64,000 nucleotides of DNA from Dendrophyllia cribrosa (taxonomy: Eukaryota > Cnidaria > Anthozoa > Scleractinia > Dendrophylliidae), in the NCBI GenBank assembly GCA_024195265.1, contig JAJLRJ010000005.1, positions 15,796,036 through 15,860,035 on the forward strand. The letters are read 5' to 3'. This document shows positions 26,201-33,428 of this stretch, one piece after another. Under the pieces are notes generated by a model. The model saw only the letters and a list, made by a program, of their open reading frames with translations, did no database searches and was not told the origin of the DNA. Every line of letters begins with the position of its first letter. Within the stretch, counting starts at the first letter, position 1. Made by a program: the position numbers and the translations under genes.

Positions 26201-28640
26201 AGTAAAACTTCCAACCCTACGTTTTTAATAATATGAATGGGAAGCATACGGGATCGGAATTAATTTCTTGTCCACCCGTTTAGAGCTTTGGTACGGTGCA
26301 AAAGCATTTTCTTTTTATGTCAAAGTTGTTTTTGTGTTATTATTTCAGCTGATTCAAAAGGCCATTAAATCGGACAAATCCGAAGCTGACCAGTGGCCGC
26401 TACATAAACTCACTTTATACGTGGGCGTTCCATCCGAAAAAGCAACCAAAGGAGTGGATACTAGGTAAAAAGCTTTCTCGATTCTTAAAATCATAATATT
26501 CTTGGTTGAAACGTACAACGTTCTTAACCAATCAGAGCAAACGGTTTCTTGATTGCGTTACTTACGTTGTTATGATTGGTCGAAGTGATTGCTCGGCTGA
26601 CGCGCGATTTCCCGCCCTTAGCACTGGTAACATGTTTTCCCGCCCTTAGCGCTGGTTACATGTTTTCACGCCCTTAGTTCCGGTTACATGTTTTACGGTG
26701 CCTCGTTTACCTTTTTAGCGCTGGTTACTTGTTTTCCCGCCCTAAGCGCCTGTTGCATGTTTTCCCGCCCTCAGCGCCGGTTACATGTTTTCCCGCCCTT
26801 AGCGCCGGTTACATGTTTTACGGTGCCTCGTTTACCTTTTTTTGTACTCGGCCACTGCGTGATTTCCTTGCTTTTTGTTTTACGACTGTAATCAAAAGAC
26901 CGCTCTATAAAAACGATTAATGTTAGATCTCCTTTTTTTTGTATATGATAATTATTTTCTTGCCTTTCGGTAATTTAATGTTGTTTTATTCTTTTACAGT
27001 TGTGGATTCACTGTCATTGTAAAAACAGATCAAGAGGATATCACAAGGTCAGTGACGATCGATGAAGTAGTTATTTTTGCAGTTCACTGGAAGCCGTGTG
27101 GCAGGGACATGTCGAAATGGCAAGAACTGTCTTCCGCACACGCGAGGAGACATGAAAATGGAATTGGACTTAGCAAGGACTCTTCCCTTGTTCTGAACTA
27201 ACGAGCTAGCTCTTTTAATTCGCAGCCCAAAAAACTACTTGCTTTTCGGTATTTCAAAAACGATTAGATTTTAGTCAATAGTTGGCAAATTGCCTAAGTA
27301 CAATCAGATACTGAACTGCTTGAAGCATATCGACGTACATTGGGGTCATGTTCAACTGTCTGCTTAATAGAGGTGTCCGTTTATGTGAGGTTAAAATGTA
27401 GTTTTGTCTGTCGCTGAGACCAAGAGAGGAACGGCATAGGCGGCGGAGCAGGGGGGGGGGGGGAAGGGGGCGCCCCCCCCCCCCAACGAACATTTTGGGG
27501 GCACAGCCCCCCCCCCCCCCCCCCCCCCCCCCACGTTTTGGTGCCAAAAATATCGCTACCCCCAGTACCCCAGTACGTCAGGTTACAAATATAAGAACCG
27601 TGTGCGAAGCTTTCAACAAAAATGCGTACATTTTCTGCCCTCCGACGACTTAAGAACTATCTAAGATGCTTCTTGAAGCAGGATCGTCTGAACAACTGCC
27701 TGCTAATGCATTGTCACAAATCGACTACGGACACACTGGACACTGTCAATATTGCAAAGAGGTTTGCTTCTGCCAACGAACTACGAAAAGGACATTTTGG
27801 AAAATTTGAGTAGGGGTATGTTCTTGGCTTGGTAAACGATAAGCCCCCCCCCCCCCCCCACCCCCCCCCCCCCCCCCCCCCATGTTTAAAAACGCTCCGC
27901 CGCCTCTGTACTGGATGTGAAGTTTGTCCATTAACACTGACTTCCCATTATATTTTGAATTGTGAATAGGTATATGTGTGTAAAGGATAAAAGAGATATG
28001 AATCGTTGGTTGGCAGCCATACTGAACATGAAGGTAAGTGATAACATTTTTGTTGTTGTTTGTATTTATTTGCAGCAGCACTCTTAAAGAGGGTGATGCT
28101 ATAAATACAAAGTCTATTGTGTTGTTGTTTAATTTTTTAGCATCCTGAAGGCATCTGGTCTGATCCGTCACAGAGAGAAGCAATGGCTGCTTATTCTGCT
28201 GTTGAACCCAACAGGTCTGTTGCTTTTAAAACCGTTTTTCACCTTGTATCCTTGTCTCGTCGTTGGTCACATAACTCGTTTTCTGGTTGAGTATGAGGCT
28301 AAAGAAGTTAGTTTCTAAAGAAACTCTGGTGATGCGTTGGTAGGGGAGTGAAACATGAGAATTTTAATTTCTCTTTTTTCAGCTACGTCATCATCGAGAT
28401 GACAAAGCTGAAAAGAGAGGACCCTGGGAACCTGAGGTTGACTGTAACCCGGCGTCCAGCTGTTCATATACACTCATTTTCGTTTTAGGTTTAATATTGC
28501 ACCAGTTAAAGGTTTGTCGTTTTTTAAATTCACAGTCGATGATTCTTCGACGAAAAGGCTCTTCAAAGCACATCGTGGACGAGCTGAAAGTGAAACAGAA
28601 GTCTTTAAGACGGTCTATTGCCAGGAGTCCTGAAAAGTGA
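261..28640 (+). CDS. ARAP: ARAP-family Arf-GAP/Rho-GAP protein with PH and RA domains (5' partial)
   Basis: Phosphoinositide-dependent GAP for Arf and Rho GTPases, acting at membranes and actin. Thirty-six exons join in frame to 917 codons plus stop: 261-310, 1470-1518, 1754-1866, 2208-2292, 3537-3597, 4833-4886, 5299-5384, 5988-6076, 6595-6688, 11060-11128, 11465-11504, 12762-12802, 12969-12999, 13260-13303, 13596-13664, 13799-13855, 13959-14065, 14165-14234, 14467-14557, 14895-14975, 15530-15664, 16627-16732, 17854-17938, 18209-18292, 18554-18583, 18688-18735, 18908-18991, 20484-20595, 20775-20881, 23279-23392, 26349-26464, 27000-27047, 27970-28033, 28141-28214, 28383-28443, 28536-28640. 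All introns are GT-AG with matching phase. Domain order (PH, ArfGAP, PH, RhoGAP, RA, PH) is diagnostic of ARAP1/2/3; which vertebrate paralogue is closest cannot be decided. The SAM and first PH domains should lie upstream of the window. The last intron uses donor GTAACC at 28444; the commoner-looking GTTGAC at 28437 would give an immediate stop. Confidence 0.95.
352..1401. mobile_element. Non-autonomous TIR element with internal 17-bp tandem repeats
   Basis: Ends are inverted (GTAAAGTT at 352, AACTTTAC ending at 1401), continuing as a related AATGACCC and GGGTCATT pair. Just inside the left end, about 12 copies of a 16-18 base unit of the type GAAAGTAGCGAGCCCC run from 375 to 555, and two or three related units lie near the right end (1315-1355). 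No transposase. It sits in the first intron of the visible ARAP fragment. Confidence 0.7.
2428..3021. mobile_element. TTAA-flanked MITE (GGTGGCTC ends)
   Basis: Inverted ends GGTGGCTCAAAATA and TATTTTGAGCCACC, directly flanked by TTAA at 2424-2427 and 3022-3025, which is the piggyBac-type target duplication. About 594 bases, no coding capacity; it lies in the intron before the ArfGAP exons. Confidence 0.75.
3537..6688 (+). other. ARAP: ArfGAP zinc-finger domain
   Basis: Residues about 100-227 of the visible protein, on five exons. The C-X2-C-X16-C-X2-C zinc finger is intact (C113, C116, C133, C136), followed by GIHRHLG with the arginine-finger residue R141, then a typical ArfGAP core (MDEKIWNPTLIK joined to LMIKIGNDKAN). 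All catalytic features are present, so Arf GTP hydrolysis activity is expected. Introns of 1.2 kb (2293-3536, 3598-4832) and 4.4 kb (6689-11059) flank or split it. Confidence 0.92.
5697..5812 (+). repeat. Poly-G / homopurine tract
   Basis: Runs of G at about 5709-5722 and about 5787-5809 with GGAGGAGG between. One of many such runs in the window; the open frames here are low-complexity artefacts. Confidence 0.9.
7381..7828. mobile_element. 448-bp MITE, family shared with 31285-31830
   Basis: Inverted ends: TTTAAGTAACAATC at 7381 and its complement at 7828, extending about 30 bases with few mismatches (GTAAGAAGTAGGCAA arm). The body closely matches 31285-31830. No ORF. It lies in the 4.4 kb ARAP intron. 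Confidence 0.85.
8466..8836. mobile_element. 371-bp element with CAGTGTTCTTACCAG ends
   Basis: Perfect 15-bp inverted ends CAGTGTTCTTACCAG and CTGGTAAGAACACTG. Direct AAAATA at 8460-8465 and 8837-8842 looks like a 6-bp target duplication. It contains a poly-C run (8707-8722) and poly-T. No ORF. Confidence 0.75.
9320..10554. mobile_element. hAT-like element, CAGGGCTCGAAATAG ends, 5-bp TSD
   Basis: Inverted ends CAGGGCTCGAAATAG and CTATTTCGAGCCCTG with subterminal TGGCAGG motifs on both sides. Direct CAGTA at 9315-9319 and 10555-10559. About 1.24 kb, no recognisable transposase, so probably a deletion derivative. Confidence 0.82.
10805..10988. mobile_element. MITE of the CCCTTT / AAAGGG family
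   Basis: A short copy of the family seen complete at 28772-28990 and interrupted at 39550-40430: a shared core (AATGGTCACA, GAGGTTTCATTTGAAT) between AACCCTTTTACT and a GGGAGTAAAAGGGTT end. No coding capacity. Confidence 0.75.
11590..11662 (+). repeat. Long poly-G tract
   Basis: Almost uninterrupted G from about 11615 to 11652, followed by AGGAGGAG. In the ARAP intron just downstream of exon 11465-11504; a candidate quadruplex former on the coding strand. Confidence 0.9.
11805..12055. mobile_element. 251-bp foldback MITE
   Basis: The ends CAATCCACCGTAGGAAAAAA and the complement of TTTTTTCCTACCGAGGATTG pair over about 27 bases, continuing into GATGGCG and CGCCATC. No ORF. Confidence 0.75.
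12370..12718. mobile_element. MITE related to 62331-62700
   Basis: Begins GGGAACTTAAGCAAC and ends GGTTGCTTAAATTCCCT; the body (GTTCAAATAGAG, CATTGTTGTTTTG, GGGAACGG) matches the copy at 62331-62700. It abuts the ARAP exon at 12762 by 43 bases, so it supplies part of the upstream intron. Confidence 0.75.
13596..14234 (+). other. ARAP: central PH domain
   Basis: Residues about 303-403. Strand-1 and strand-2 motifs GFLYKKEG and SWRKRWFLLKD are followed by a C-terminal helix EELEAWYSALRSKQ. It is the only PH domain between ArfGAP and RhoGAP that I can find; vertebrate ARAPs are usually drawn with two here. Confidence 0.88.
15048..15481. mobile_element. TA-flanked element with GAACTCTCTCTAAGACGGAC-type ends
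   Basis: Left end CAGTTAACTCTATCTTATCG and right end complement CAGTGAACTCTCTCTAAGAC, flanked by TA at 15046-15047 and 15482-15483 (Tc1/mariner or pogo-type duplication). The subterminal GGACACCTCT motif recurs. It contains an (ATT)n run at 15367-15391. The same terminal sequence seeds the satellite at 52246-55725. Confidence 0.72.
15695..15980. mobile_element. MITE, GAGCAGTTTTCAATT family (copy 1)
   Basis: Inverted ends GAGCAGTTTTCAATTCAGTG and CACTCAATTCAAAACTGCTC, flanked by TA. The core has CCAATCAGA / TGATTGG motifs and TTTTCCCGCGCTTGG. Two further copies lie at 17475-17755 and 61702-61981. Confidence 0.88.
16467..16513 (+). repeat. Degenerate AATGC microsatellite
   Basis: Imperfect 5-base repeats (ACAATGCAATACAATGCAAC type) just upstream of the RhoGAP exon at 16627. 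Confidence 0.7.
17475..17755. mobile_element. MITE, GAGCAGTTTTCAATT family (copy 2)
   Basis: The same element as copy 1 and in the same orientation, TA-flanked, 281 bases, in the next ARAP intron (16733-17853). The core TTTTCCCGCGCTTGGCGCCG is the likely source of the minisatellites at 19190 and 26590. Confidence 0.88.
19190..19785. repeat. Minisatellite of about 30-bp units derived from a MITE core
   Basis: About twenty imperfect copies of GCGCTTGGCACCGGTTGCAT, TTTTCCCGC or TTGCCAGGATGTTTTCTTGC type, some in alternating pairs. All reading frames on both strands stay open through it, so the apparent ORFs are not genes. The unit matches the core of the GAGCAG MITE family (see 17475-17755), and a TCTGCTCTA motif lies on its left side (19131). 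It sits in the RA-domain intron. Confidence 0.85.
19786..20045 (+). mobile_element. 3' tail of a degenerate non-LTR retrotransposon
   Basis: The translation WNTLPEHIKNAKTIDIFKR resembles the C-terminal end of LINE reverse-transcriptase ORFs, followed by an untranslated tail ending GGCGCTAAAGAAATGTATTA and an (ATT)-like end, typical of CR1/L2-type 3' ends in cnidarians. 5' truncated; the reverse transcriptase core is absent. Confidence 0.62.
20060..20240. repeat. Dispersed repeat fragment shared with 60370-60470
   Basis: GAACGCCTCACAGGATTGG, GAACAAACAAC and TGGACCCTAACCCT here reappear, diverged and in the opposite orientation, around 60375-60450. Family unknown. Confidence 0.5.
21215..21600. 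mobile_element. Degenerate tRNA-derived SINE, interrupted
   Basis: A diverged copy of the 30515-30830 SINE: CTAGTGATT and GTTGGTTCAAGG correspond to box A and box B, then GTCCCTGCCGTCGTGTT, TTCCTTAGACAAGA, and CAGGTGTATAAATGGGTA. The 48-base foldback GGCCCCGGTTGTTC...GGGGCC (21339-21385) is inserted between the halves. A poly-G run lies at 21437-21457. Confidence 0.65.
21611..23118. mobile_element. 1.5 kb TIR element carrying a THAP-like ORF relic
   Basis: Inverted ends GATCGTTTTCACTCACGTGA and the complement of TCACGTGAAAACGATC, continuing to a shared GCCGCCATATTGGTGGACCA motif on both sides; flanked by TA. It fills most of the intron before exon 23279. The interior is largely non-coding apart from the relic at 21798-22120. 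Confidence 0.75.
21798..22120 (+). pseudogene. THAP-type zinc-finger ORF relic (transposon-borne)
   Basis: From ATG at 21798 the frame reads RRSRWISAISRAESLRTSFER then a stop; after a frame change it reads YNVDWVSLILGNDTKKNR followed by a basic stretch with KRRSGNREG. RxxWISAISR and NVDWVxxLxLG match the middle and end of THAP domains such as those on P-element-like and cnidarian transposon proteins. The N-terminal cysteines are not visible, so this is a broken fragment and possibly only resembles THAP. Confidence 0.45.
23683..24160 (+). pseudogene. ORF relic of unknown family inside the TTAA element
   Basis: Codon-like reading CHCGIACVYKKQDEKPAMKW ends at one TAG (23959), after which an open frame continues with NAFGIDQRAKELGIQDYKL and DFPLGRVFAIDTDDQ to HELI before a GTAAGT-like site at 24163. 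It looks like a once-coding protein with a single stop or an exon pair. I do not recognise the family. Confidence 0.35.
24173..24994. mobile_element. hAT-like element with CAGGGGCGGATCCAG ends, 5-bp TSD
   Basis: Inverted ends CAGGGGCGGATCCAG and CTGGATCCGCCCCTG, then GGGGTGG / CCACCCCC. Direct TATTT at 24168-24172 and 24995-24999. A short open frame (from 24566) starts MATGKRSERSIKQYF, similar in style to the N-termini of hAT/ZMYM-type proteins, but is not diagnostic. Nested inside the 23513-26146 element, so it is younger. Confidence 0.8.
25313..25414 (+). pseudogene. Short basic-tail ORF (MEEEECRQDTRAP...), possible terminal exon of a transposon gene
   Basis: 33 codons containing TRRSGRKSRRPREADFLFYD then stop. 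Tails of the form RRSGRxxRxPxxF are common at the C-termini of cnidarian transposon and retroelement proteins. No start signal or splice site is convincing. Confidence 0.3.
25640..25800 (-). mobile_element. Two SINE head fragments, reverse orientation
   Basis: Complement of GCTAACCATTAGACCACTGT gives a box A-like GTGGTCTAATGGTTAGC, and a second, more diverged head (CTAACTACGAGACCACCATG complement) lies 60 bases away. Both are followed by a remnant of the GTCTCTGCC body of the 30515-30830 SINE. Confidence 0.55.
26590..26830. repeat. Minisatellite of about 28-bp units inside a MITE copy
   Basis: Seven or so units of CGCCCTTAGCGCCGGTTACATGTTTTCC type. Flanks carry the MITE parts: CCAATCAGAGCAAAC and ATGATTGGTCGAAGTGATT on the left, TTTTACGACTGTAATCAAAAGACCGCTCTAT (split: TTTTACGACTG, then ACCGCTCTAT) on the right. 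So the array arose inside a GAGCAG-family element, in the ARAP intron 26465-26999. Confidence 0.78.
27435..27908 (+). mobile_element. hAT element remnant with GC-rich ends and poly-G/C blocks
   Basis: Ends CATAGGCGGCGGAGC and GCTCCGCCGCCTCTG (one mismatch as an inverted pair), each followed inward by long poly-G or poly-C. The interior holds the end of a hAT transposase (27622-27813). No clear target duplication. Confidence 0.72.
27622..27813 (+). pseudogene. hAT transposase C-terminal dimerisation domain fragment
   Basis: 63 codons: FSALRRLKNYLR, KQDRLNNCLLMHCHK and a final FGKFE. The pattern RxFSALRRLKTYLR, then xxQxRLxxLxLMHxHxD, is the hATC dimerisation region found in hAT transposases and ZMYM-type relatives. 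The catalytic part is missing, so this is a truncated copy that ends just before the element's right inverted end. Confidence 0.75.
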
Positions 28641-28771
28641 AACCCAAGAATTATATGTTTAAAATATTAAAAATTAGAATTTGTGTAAAAAAATACGGTA
28701 TGGGATACATTGCAATGCGAAAAGCTTTGCCTAAAAACGTTCAGTTGAGAATTTATGTTTAATGAAGTAGA

Positions 28772-28990
28772 TTAACCCTTTCACTCCCAGAGTCAATTAT
28801 GGAGGCATGTAATGCAGTTCTAACTTTTGAGTCTGTTGACAAAATCCTATGGTGTGACCATTCAAATGAAACCTCTTCAGCAGTACTTTTGCATGGTACC
28901 ATTTGTTTTTTAAAATTTTACAGAATGAAATTTGGGATCATAGTTTTCTTGAATTTTGATTTTTGGCACGTTTGGGAGTTAAAGGGTTAA
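28772..28990. mobile_element. MITE with TTAACCCTTT / AAAGGGTTAA ends
   Basis: Starts TTAACCCTTTCACTCCCAGA and ends GGGAGTTAAAGGGTTAA, 219 bases, 130 bases after the ARAP stop codon, so it may lie in the 3' UTR or mark its end. Other copies: 10805-10988, 39550-40430 (interrupted); fragments near 30000-30250 and 44640-44705. Confidence 0.8.
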
Positions 28991-30514
28991 ACCGACGGCA
29001 CCGCGAAACGTGTTAGGAAATAATGATGTAACTTAATGTTTATTGCAAAATAGTACGGTGCGAAGAGTTAACATTTGTCAGGGTTGTAGAACGAAGATCA
29101 ATGCGTGACCACTTTTAGTTAATTCGCATACCTTTGTGAAGATCGACTATCCAATCAGAATTTGAGAATAGATTCCAGGAAATTCACAGAAGTTCACTTG
29201 TGGCTTTGAGTTGGTTTCCTGGAAGATATCCTCAAATTTCGATTGGATAGCTGACTTCCACACAAGAATGAGAATTTATTACGGTAACAATAGTTAATCA
29301 ATTTGCAACAAAAGTTTATTGTTTTATAATAAAGACAGGAATGATCGGAATAAATATTCATATAAAAAACGAAAAGTTTTAATCATTTTAAAGAAATAAG
29401 CACACATGAAAAAGTGAAAATTATCATTTCATTGAAATTTATTTGTTGGAAAACCCAGTAATTGCAGGGACGCTAGTCTCTGCACGCGTTGCATGCCTTT
29501 GCTGTTTAGACGTCAGCCTCACCTCGCCCAACCAAGTTCATTATCAGTTATCTTAGATTGGCTTTCTTGTTATTCACCTTTTACAGCTTTTTGTGGGGTG
29601 GGGGTTGCGACGAGTCGAGTAGGCACATTTAAAGTAGATATAACATTAGGAAATTGTTATCTGACTATATATTCTCAAGTCCCTTAACTGAGAATTGTTT
29701 TTTTTTTCCTTTGTAAACTATGATTCCGGTCATTTAGTTAATATCAGGCAATAAAATTTAATGTATAAATTTGGATTATAATATAGGTACGTTATAGAAA
29801 ATTATTTTCATTTTAACGGGCTGTTGAACAACATTTGAAGGGGTGTAAATGAGAATGAAGCTAAAACAAACACTGTGTTGGTGTTGGAAAAAATAGTTAC
29901 CCAAACGAGAGATCCAAAGAGCAAAGTTGAATACATTTTTTAATTTCATCTTGATAGACATGTACCACTGGGAAGGACTGCTTGGTAACTTTTATTTGAA
30001 TGGTCACACCTTAGGATTTCATCCATCGACTCAAAAGTTAGAACCACCTTGTATAGCATAACAAACAGCAACACAGAAAAGTACTGCAGAATAAAAGGAT
30101 TTCAAACACTAACTCAAAGGTCAGAACCCTTTTGTATAGCGGAATAAACAGCACTACCAGAAGATACTGCTCAACAGCTTTCATTTGAATGATCACACTT
30201 TAGGATTTCATTTGCAGACCACATTATACGACTCAAAATTTGACTCCAGGAGTAAACCGTTTATTAGCGAAGAAATCGGATATAAAACTGTAATAGTGAG
30301 CAGAATAAAGAAATATGTGAACATTGGAATGCGCATGGATAAAATAGAATAATCATTTTAATGCCATTTTAAAATGCCAACTCTTACGACCTAATCAAGT
30401 GTTTTTAAATAAGTGTTTTCTTGTCTAAAGTTGTAGCAGATGGGTTTTGGATAGGTCTTGACATTGTGACTGCTTAATTTGTTGTTTATTTTTGTACAAA
30501 ATTTACAATAAGTA
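28991..30514. other. Intergenic, no gene seen
   Basis: AT-rich spacer after ARAP. A diverged inverted pair (CTATCCAATCAGAATTTGAG near 29147 against CTCAAATTTCGATTGGATAG near 29232) suggests an old foldback element, and 29985-30250 carries fragments of the 28772 MITE family. Confidence 0.6.
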
Positions 30515-30830
30515 AGCCACGGTGGTCTAGTGGTTAGTGCGTCGGACTTTCGACCTGAGGGTCGATGGTTCGAAGCCTGGTCTCTGCCGTCGTGTTGTTT
30601 CCTTAGACAAGAAACTTTACTCCACACTGTCTCTCTCCACCCAGGTGTATAAATGGGTACCGGCGACAAAAAAATGCTGGGGGTAACCCTGCGATGGACT
30701 AGCATCCCATCCAGGGGGGAGTAGCAATATTCCTAGTCGCTTCATGCTACAGAAACCGGGTTTAAGCTCCGGCCGTTGTGAGCCTTCTGGCTCGTGTGCG
30801 CGACTTTACTTTTACTTTTAAGATAGATAA
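30515..30830 (+). mobile_element. tRNA-derived SINE
   Basis: The head GGTGGTCTAGTGGTTAGTGC (box A) and GATGGTTCGAAGCC (box B, 33 bases on) form a Pol III promoter like that of a tRNA gene, followed by a body (GTCTCTGCCGTCGTGTTG, CAGGTGTATAAATGGGTACC, GCTGGGGGTAACCCTGCGAT, CGGCTCGTG-like end) that recurs in partial copies near 1950-2040, 21215-21600, 38480-38760 and 56845-56975. Confidence 0.85.
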
Positions 30831-30930
30831 TGAAAATAAGGAATTTTAGCCTTTGACTAGTATATTTTTTGTTGTATATTCAACAAATTGCAATAAATAA
30901 ATATTCTAATTTTGTTGTCTCCCGTAACTA

Positions 30931-31218
30931 TATACACCTAATTGCAATAACGTCATATCAAAAAGCAAAAAACTATACATATAAATCATCATACATTGCA
31001 ACATTCACAACACGCGCGTTTATAGCTGTATACATGTATTAATCATGTTATTGAGAGAATCATTTGCATCAGTTTCTTGGTGTCATTTTGATGCAATTCA
31101 AGGCTGATTCATCTAGCGAATTTCAAATTACATCACATGGTTAATTAATTCCTATTTGGCTTTTTGCTTTTTGTTTTTTTTCTTTTTGATATGACAACGT
31201 TATTGCAATTAGGTATAT
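30931..31218. mobile_element. 288-bp MITE, CACCTAATTGCAATAACGT ends
   Basis: TACACCTAATTGCAATAACG at the left and the complement of CGTTATTGCAATTAGGTATA at the right, both followed by ATATCAAAAAG. AT-rich, no ORF. Confidence 0.78.
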
Positions 31219-31284
31219 CTACAGTGAACTAGATAGATTGATAACTTTATTTAGACACGGTAAAAATTCCTTCAGCATACAGTT

Positions 31285-31830
31285 ATTTAAGTAATGAATG
31301 CAGAAAGGTGTTAATTGTGATATTGTTGAAACCGTCCACGTCATTGGCTAAAACGTGAAAATCTACCATCACTTAACCATCTACAACCGTGGACGAAATA
31401 GCTTGGGACACTTAAGAAAATGCTACACGATAACAATTTCTTTCGTAGAGAGAAACTAACGACAAAGACAATTTGTGGGGGAAGATGTGAAGTGTCCCAA
31501 GACTTCTGACCGAGATTGTAGTTTACTAATTGGTTTCCTTTTCGTGAAAACTATTCTGAGTTCTAATGCAGCCAAAATTCTATGTGGGAAACATGTAAAA
31601 TTAGAAGCCTTTCTTGGCCATTGTTTTGGAGTTTCACGATCGATTGGATGAAATCTTACTGAGCACAAAAGAACATCACTTAAAGTTCCAGTACATTTTA
31701 TTTAAAAAATATGTTGTCCATAGGTTGATGTATTCTCACTAAGAAAAACCTAAACAATCGTATTTGGGGAAAGCGAAATGCCGCGGAACAGTAGAGCATT
31801 GCCCAGTTCTTTCACGCATTGTTACTTAAA
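31285..31830. mobile_element. MITE, second copy of the 7381 family, with nested foldback
   Basis: Body colinear with 7381-7828 (GCAGAAAGGTG, AACCGTCCAC, GTTGTCCATAGGTTGA) and ending GCATTGTTACTTAAA; the left end is diverged. It is interrupted by the 141-base foldback at 31381-31521, absent from the other copy. Confidence 0.82.
31381..31521. mobile_element. Small nested foldback element (CTACAACC / GATTGTAG)
   Basis: CTACAACCGTGGACG with GCTTGGGACACTT at the left pairs with AAGTGTCCCAAGAC and CCGAGATTGTAG at the right. Comparison with the empty family member at 7381-7828 shows it is an insertion. Confidence 0.7.
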
Positions 31831-33428
31831 ACGATAAAATGAAGATCTAAGTCGGGCACCCTCGTTCCCAGGGTCTTTCTTCTTCCCTGGGAACCAGGTT
31901 GCCTCGGGACCAGCCCTAGGCGTCCGCCTAATAGAGTCTAGTTGCATTAAATTAAGTAGAATTCGACTAGAACCAGCCAGCCCCTGATGTCCGCGTAAGA
32001 GCGGTGTCCGCCTTACACGAGTGTCCACTTAAGAGAGTTGACTGCAGGAAGAAGTGCAGCGTTTGTGTGAACCTTTGCACGCAATGTTGATGTTATATGC
32101 AATGTTGAATTTCACCTTGTCCCTGCCCTCGAGATTGCTGTCCTTATATTGCGCGCAATTCTGGATACACGGCCTGTTCCAGGCGTTACGATTTTGGCGC
32201 AGGGGAGCAGCTAAAAACCGGCGCGCGAACGAGCGGGGAAAATAAGTGGAGACTGGGGAGAGGGGCTCTGTTTCCCTCCGTCAGCACTCGCGATAATTTG
32301 TACTTCCGCGTGCCGCCTATCCATTGCTCCCCATTATCGGAACGCACGGAACAGGCTAGATACAGCCTAGTTCCTGAACGTACCTTTCACATTCGCTCAA
32401 TTTGTTTGGCGTCGCCGACCCGACACACAACCTGTTCAAAAGACCCGGCCAGGAGCCTCCTGACCCTGCCAAACGGGAGACTCAAGTTACTGCAAGGTGG
32501 AATCTTGCATTGACTTGCGTTTGTTTGGCCACTTCTACAAGCCCTTTCATTTACTTCCGATGACTTGCGTCTAATGTGATCGAGCCCAAATTCACACAAT
32601 TTTACGCAAGATTTTAGCCGCTCAGCTCCCCGACGCAAGTTGGTCTTAGTACTTTTCAGCGCCTTGGTACTTCTACTGTGTGAGAGTGCCCCGCGCGGTG
32701 CTGTGCTACACTAAAATAGCTTTGTTTAAAACTTGCTTCCCTTGGCAAGTCCGTTTATCTACCATACTCAAAGTTTATACTCAAAAGTTGCGTCAAAATG
32801 CGGATCAGTTTGAACTGGGCTTCTCGTTTGCTCGTGAGGGAAGAGAAAGCCTTTGTCCCAGGCTGAGAGTACACTGCGACATCATTGTGCGCCATCTGCA
32901 ATTTATATAAAATGCATCTCTGTTTTCTCAGGCTGTGGATCGTGCGAGAGTGTCGAGCGCGAGTCGGGCCTTATACGAGCCATAAACGGCAGGTACTAGA
33001 CTGAAACACAGCATAGCTGAATGTATAAAATTCGCGTTTGCTTTGGTTTCGCATTGCTACGGCGTTGCTTACGCACCGCATTTGGACGGTAAAGGACGGA
33101 CACAGATTTTCATATCTAATATTCGCTGGAACTCATCACAGCCCTCTCCATTTTTTCAGATCTTGCGCGAGAAATTGGAGCGCTCCGCATCCTAGAGGCC
33201 TTACGTGGACATCACGCGCGCCCGAGAGAGGAGATTGTCTACGGACTAGACTGTTGTTTCAGTTTTTGCTTTAAAACGTGAAATGTAAAGTAATTTCTTT
33301 ATATTTATAACCGTTGTTTTCACAATCGATGATAGGCCTAGTAAGCTCTAGTAACATAACGAACGTAATTCAAGCTTAATTAAGTACCAATACATTCAAG
33401 TCGTTACCGTGCATCCTGTTGCGTCTCA
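31831..33428. other. Intergenic, repeat fragments only
   Basis: Contains a terminal remnant of the 15048 family (GAGTGTCCACTTAAGAGAGT near 32021), a GCCTGTTCCAGGCGTTACG motif (32171) with an inverted GGAACGCACGGAACAGGC partner (32339), and unassigned GC-rich sequence around 32150-33250. No gene recognised. Confidence 0.5.

Larger units (their letters stand above)
23279..28640 (+). other. ARAP: C-terminal PH domain and basic tail
   Basis: Exon 23279-23392 supplies the first strands (VGWLSMDG, then SWKQSYVCLKNGYMSV); 26349-26464 and 27000-27047 the middle strands; and 27970-28033 the C-terminal helix with its tryptophan (RDMNRWLAAILNMK). The 2.95 kb intron 23393-26348 that interrupts the domain is almost entirely one transposon. 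The last three exons encode a tail ending in basic RRKGSSKH and RRSIARSPEK, then TGA at 28638-28640. Confidence 0.85.

Noticed and set aside
27746..28183. 145-codon minus-strand ORF with poly-Gly
   Set aside because: Translation of a poly-C block and of the antisense of ARAP exon 27970-28033.
28383..28436. ARAP exon ending at the GTTGAC donor
   Set aside because: It would leave phase 2 and read TGA two codons into the last exon; the GTAACC donor at 28444 keeps the frame and a sensible tail.
30520..30592. A tRNA gene
   Set aside because: Boxes A and B are present, but the arms do not fold as a complete tRNA and the sequence continues into a repeated SINE body.
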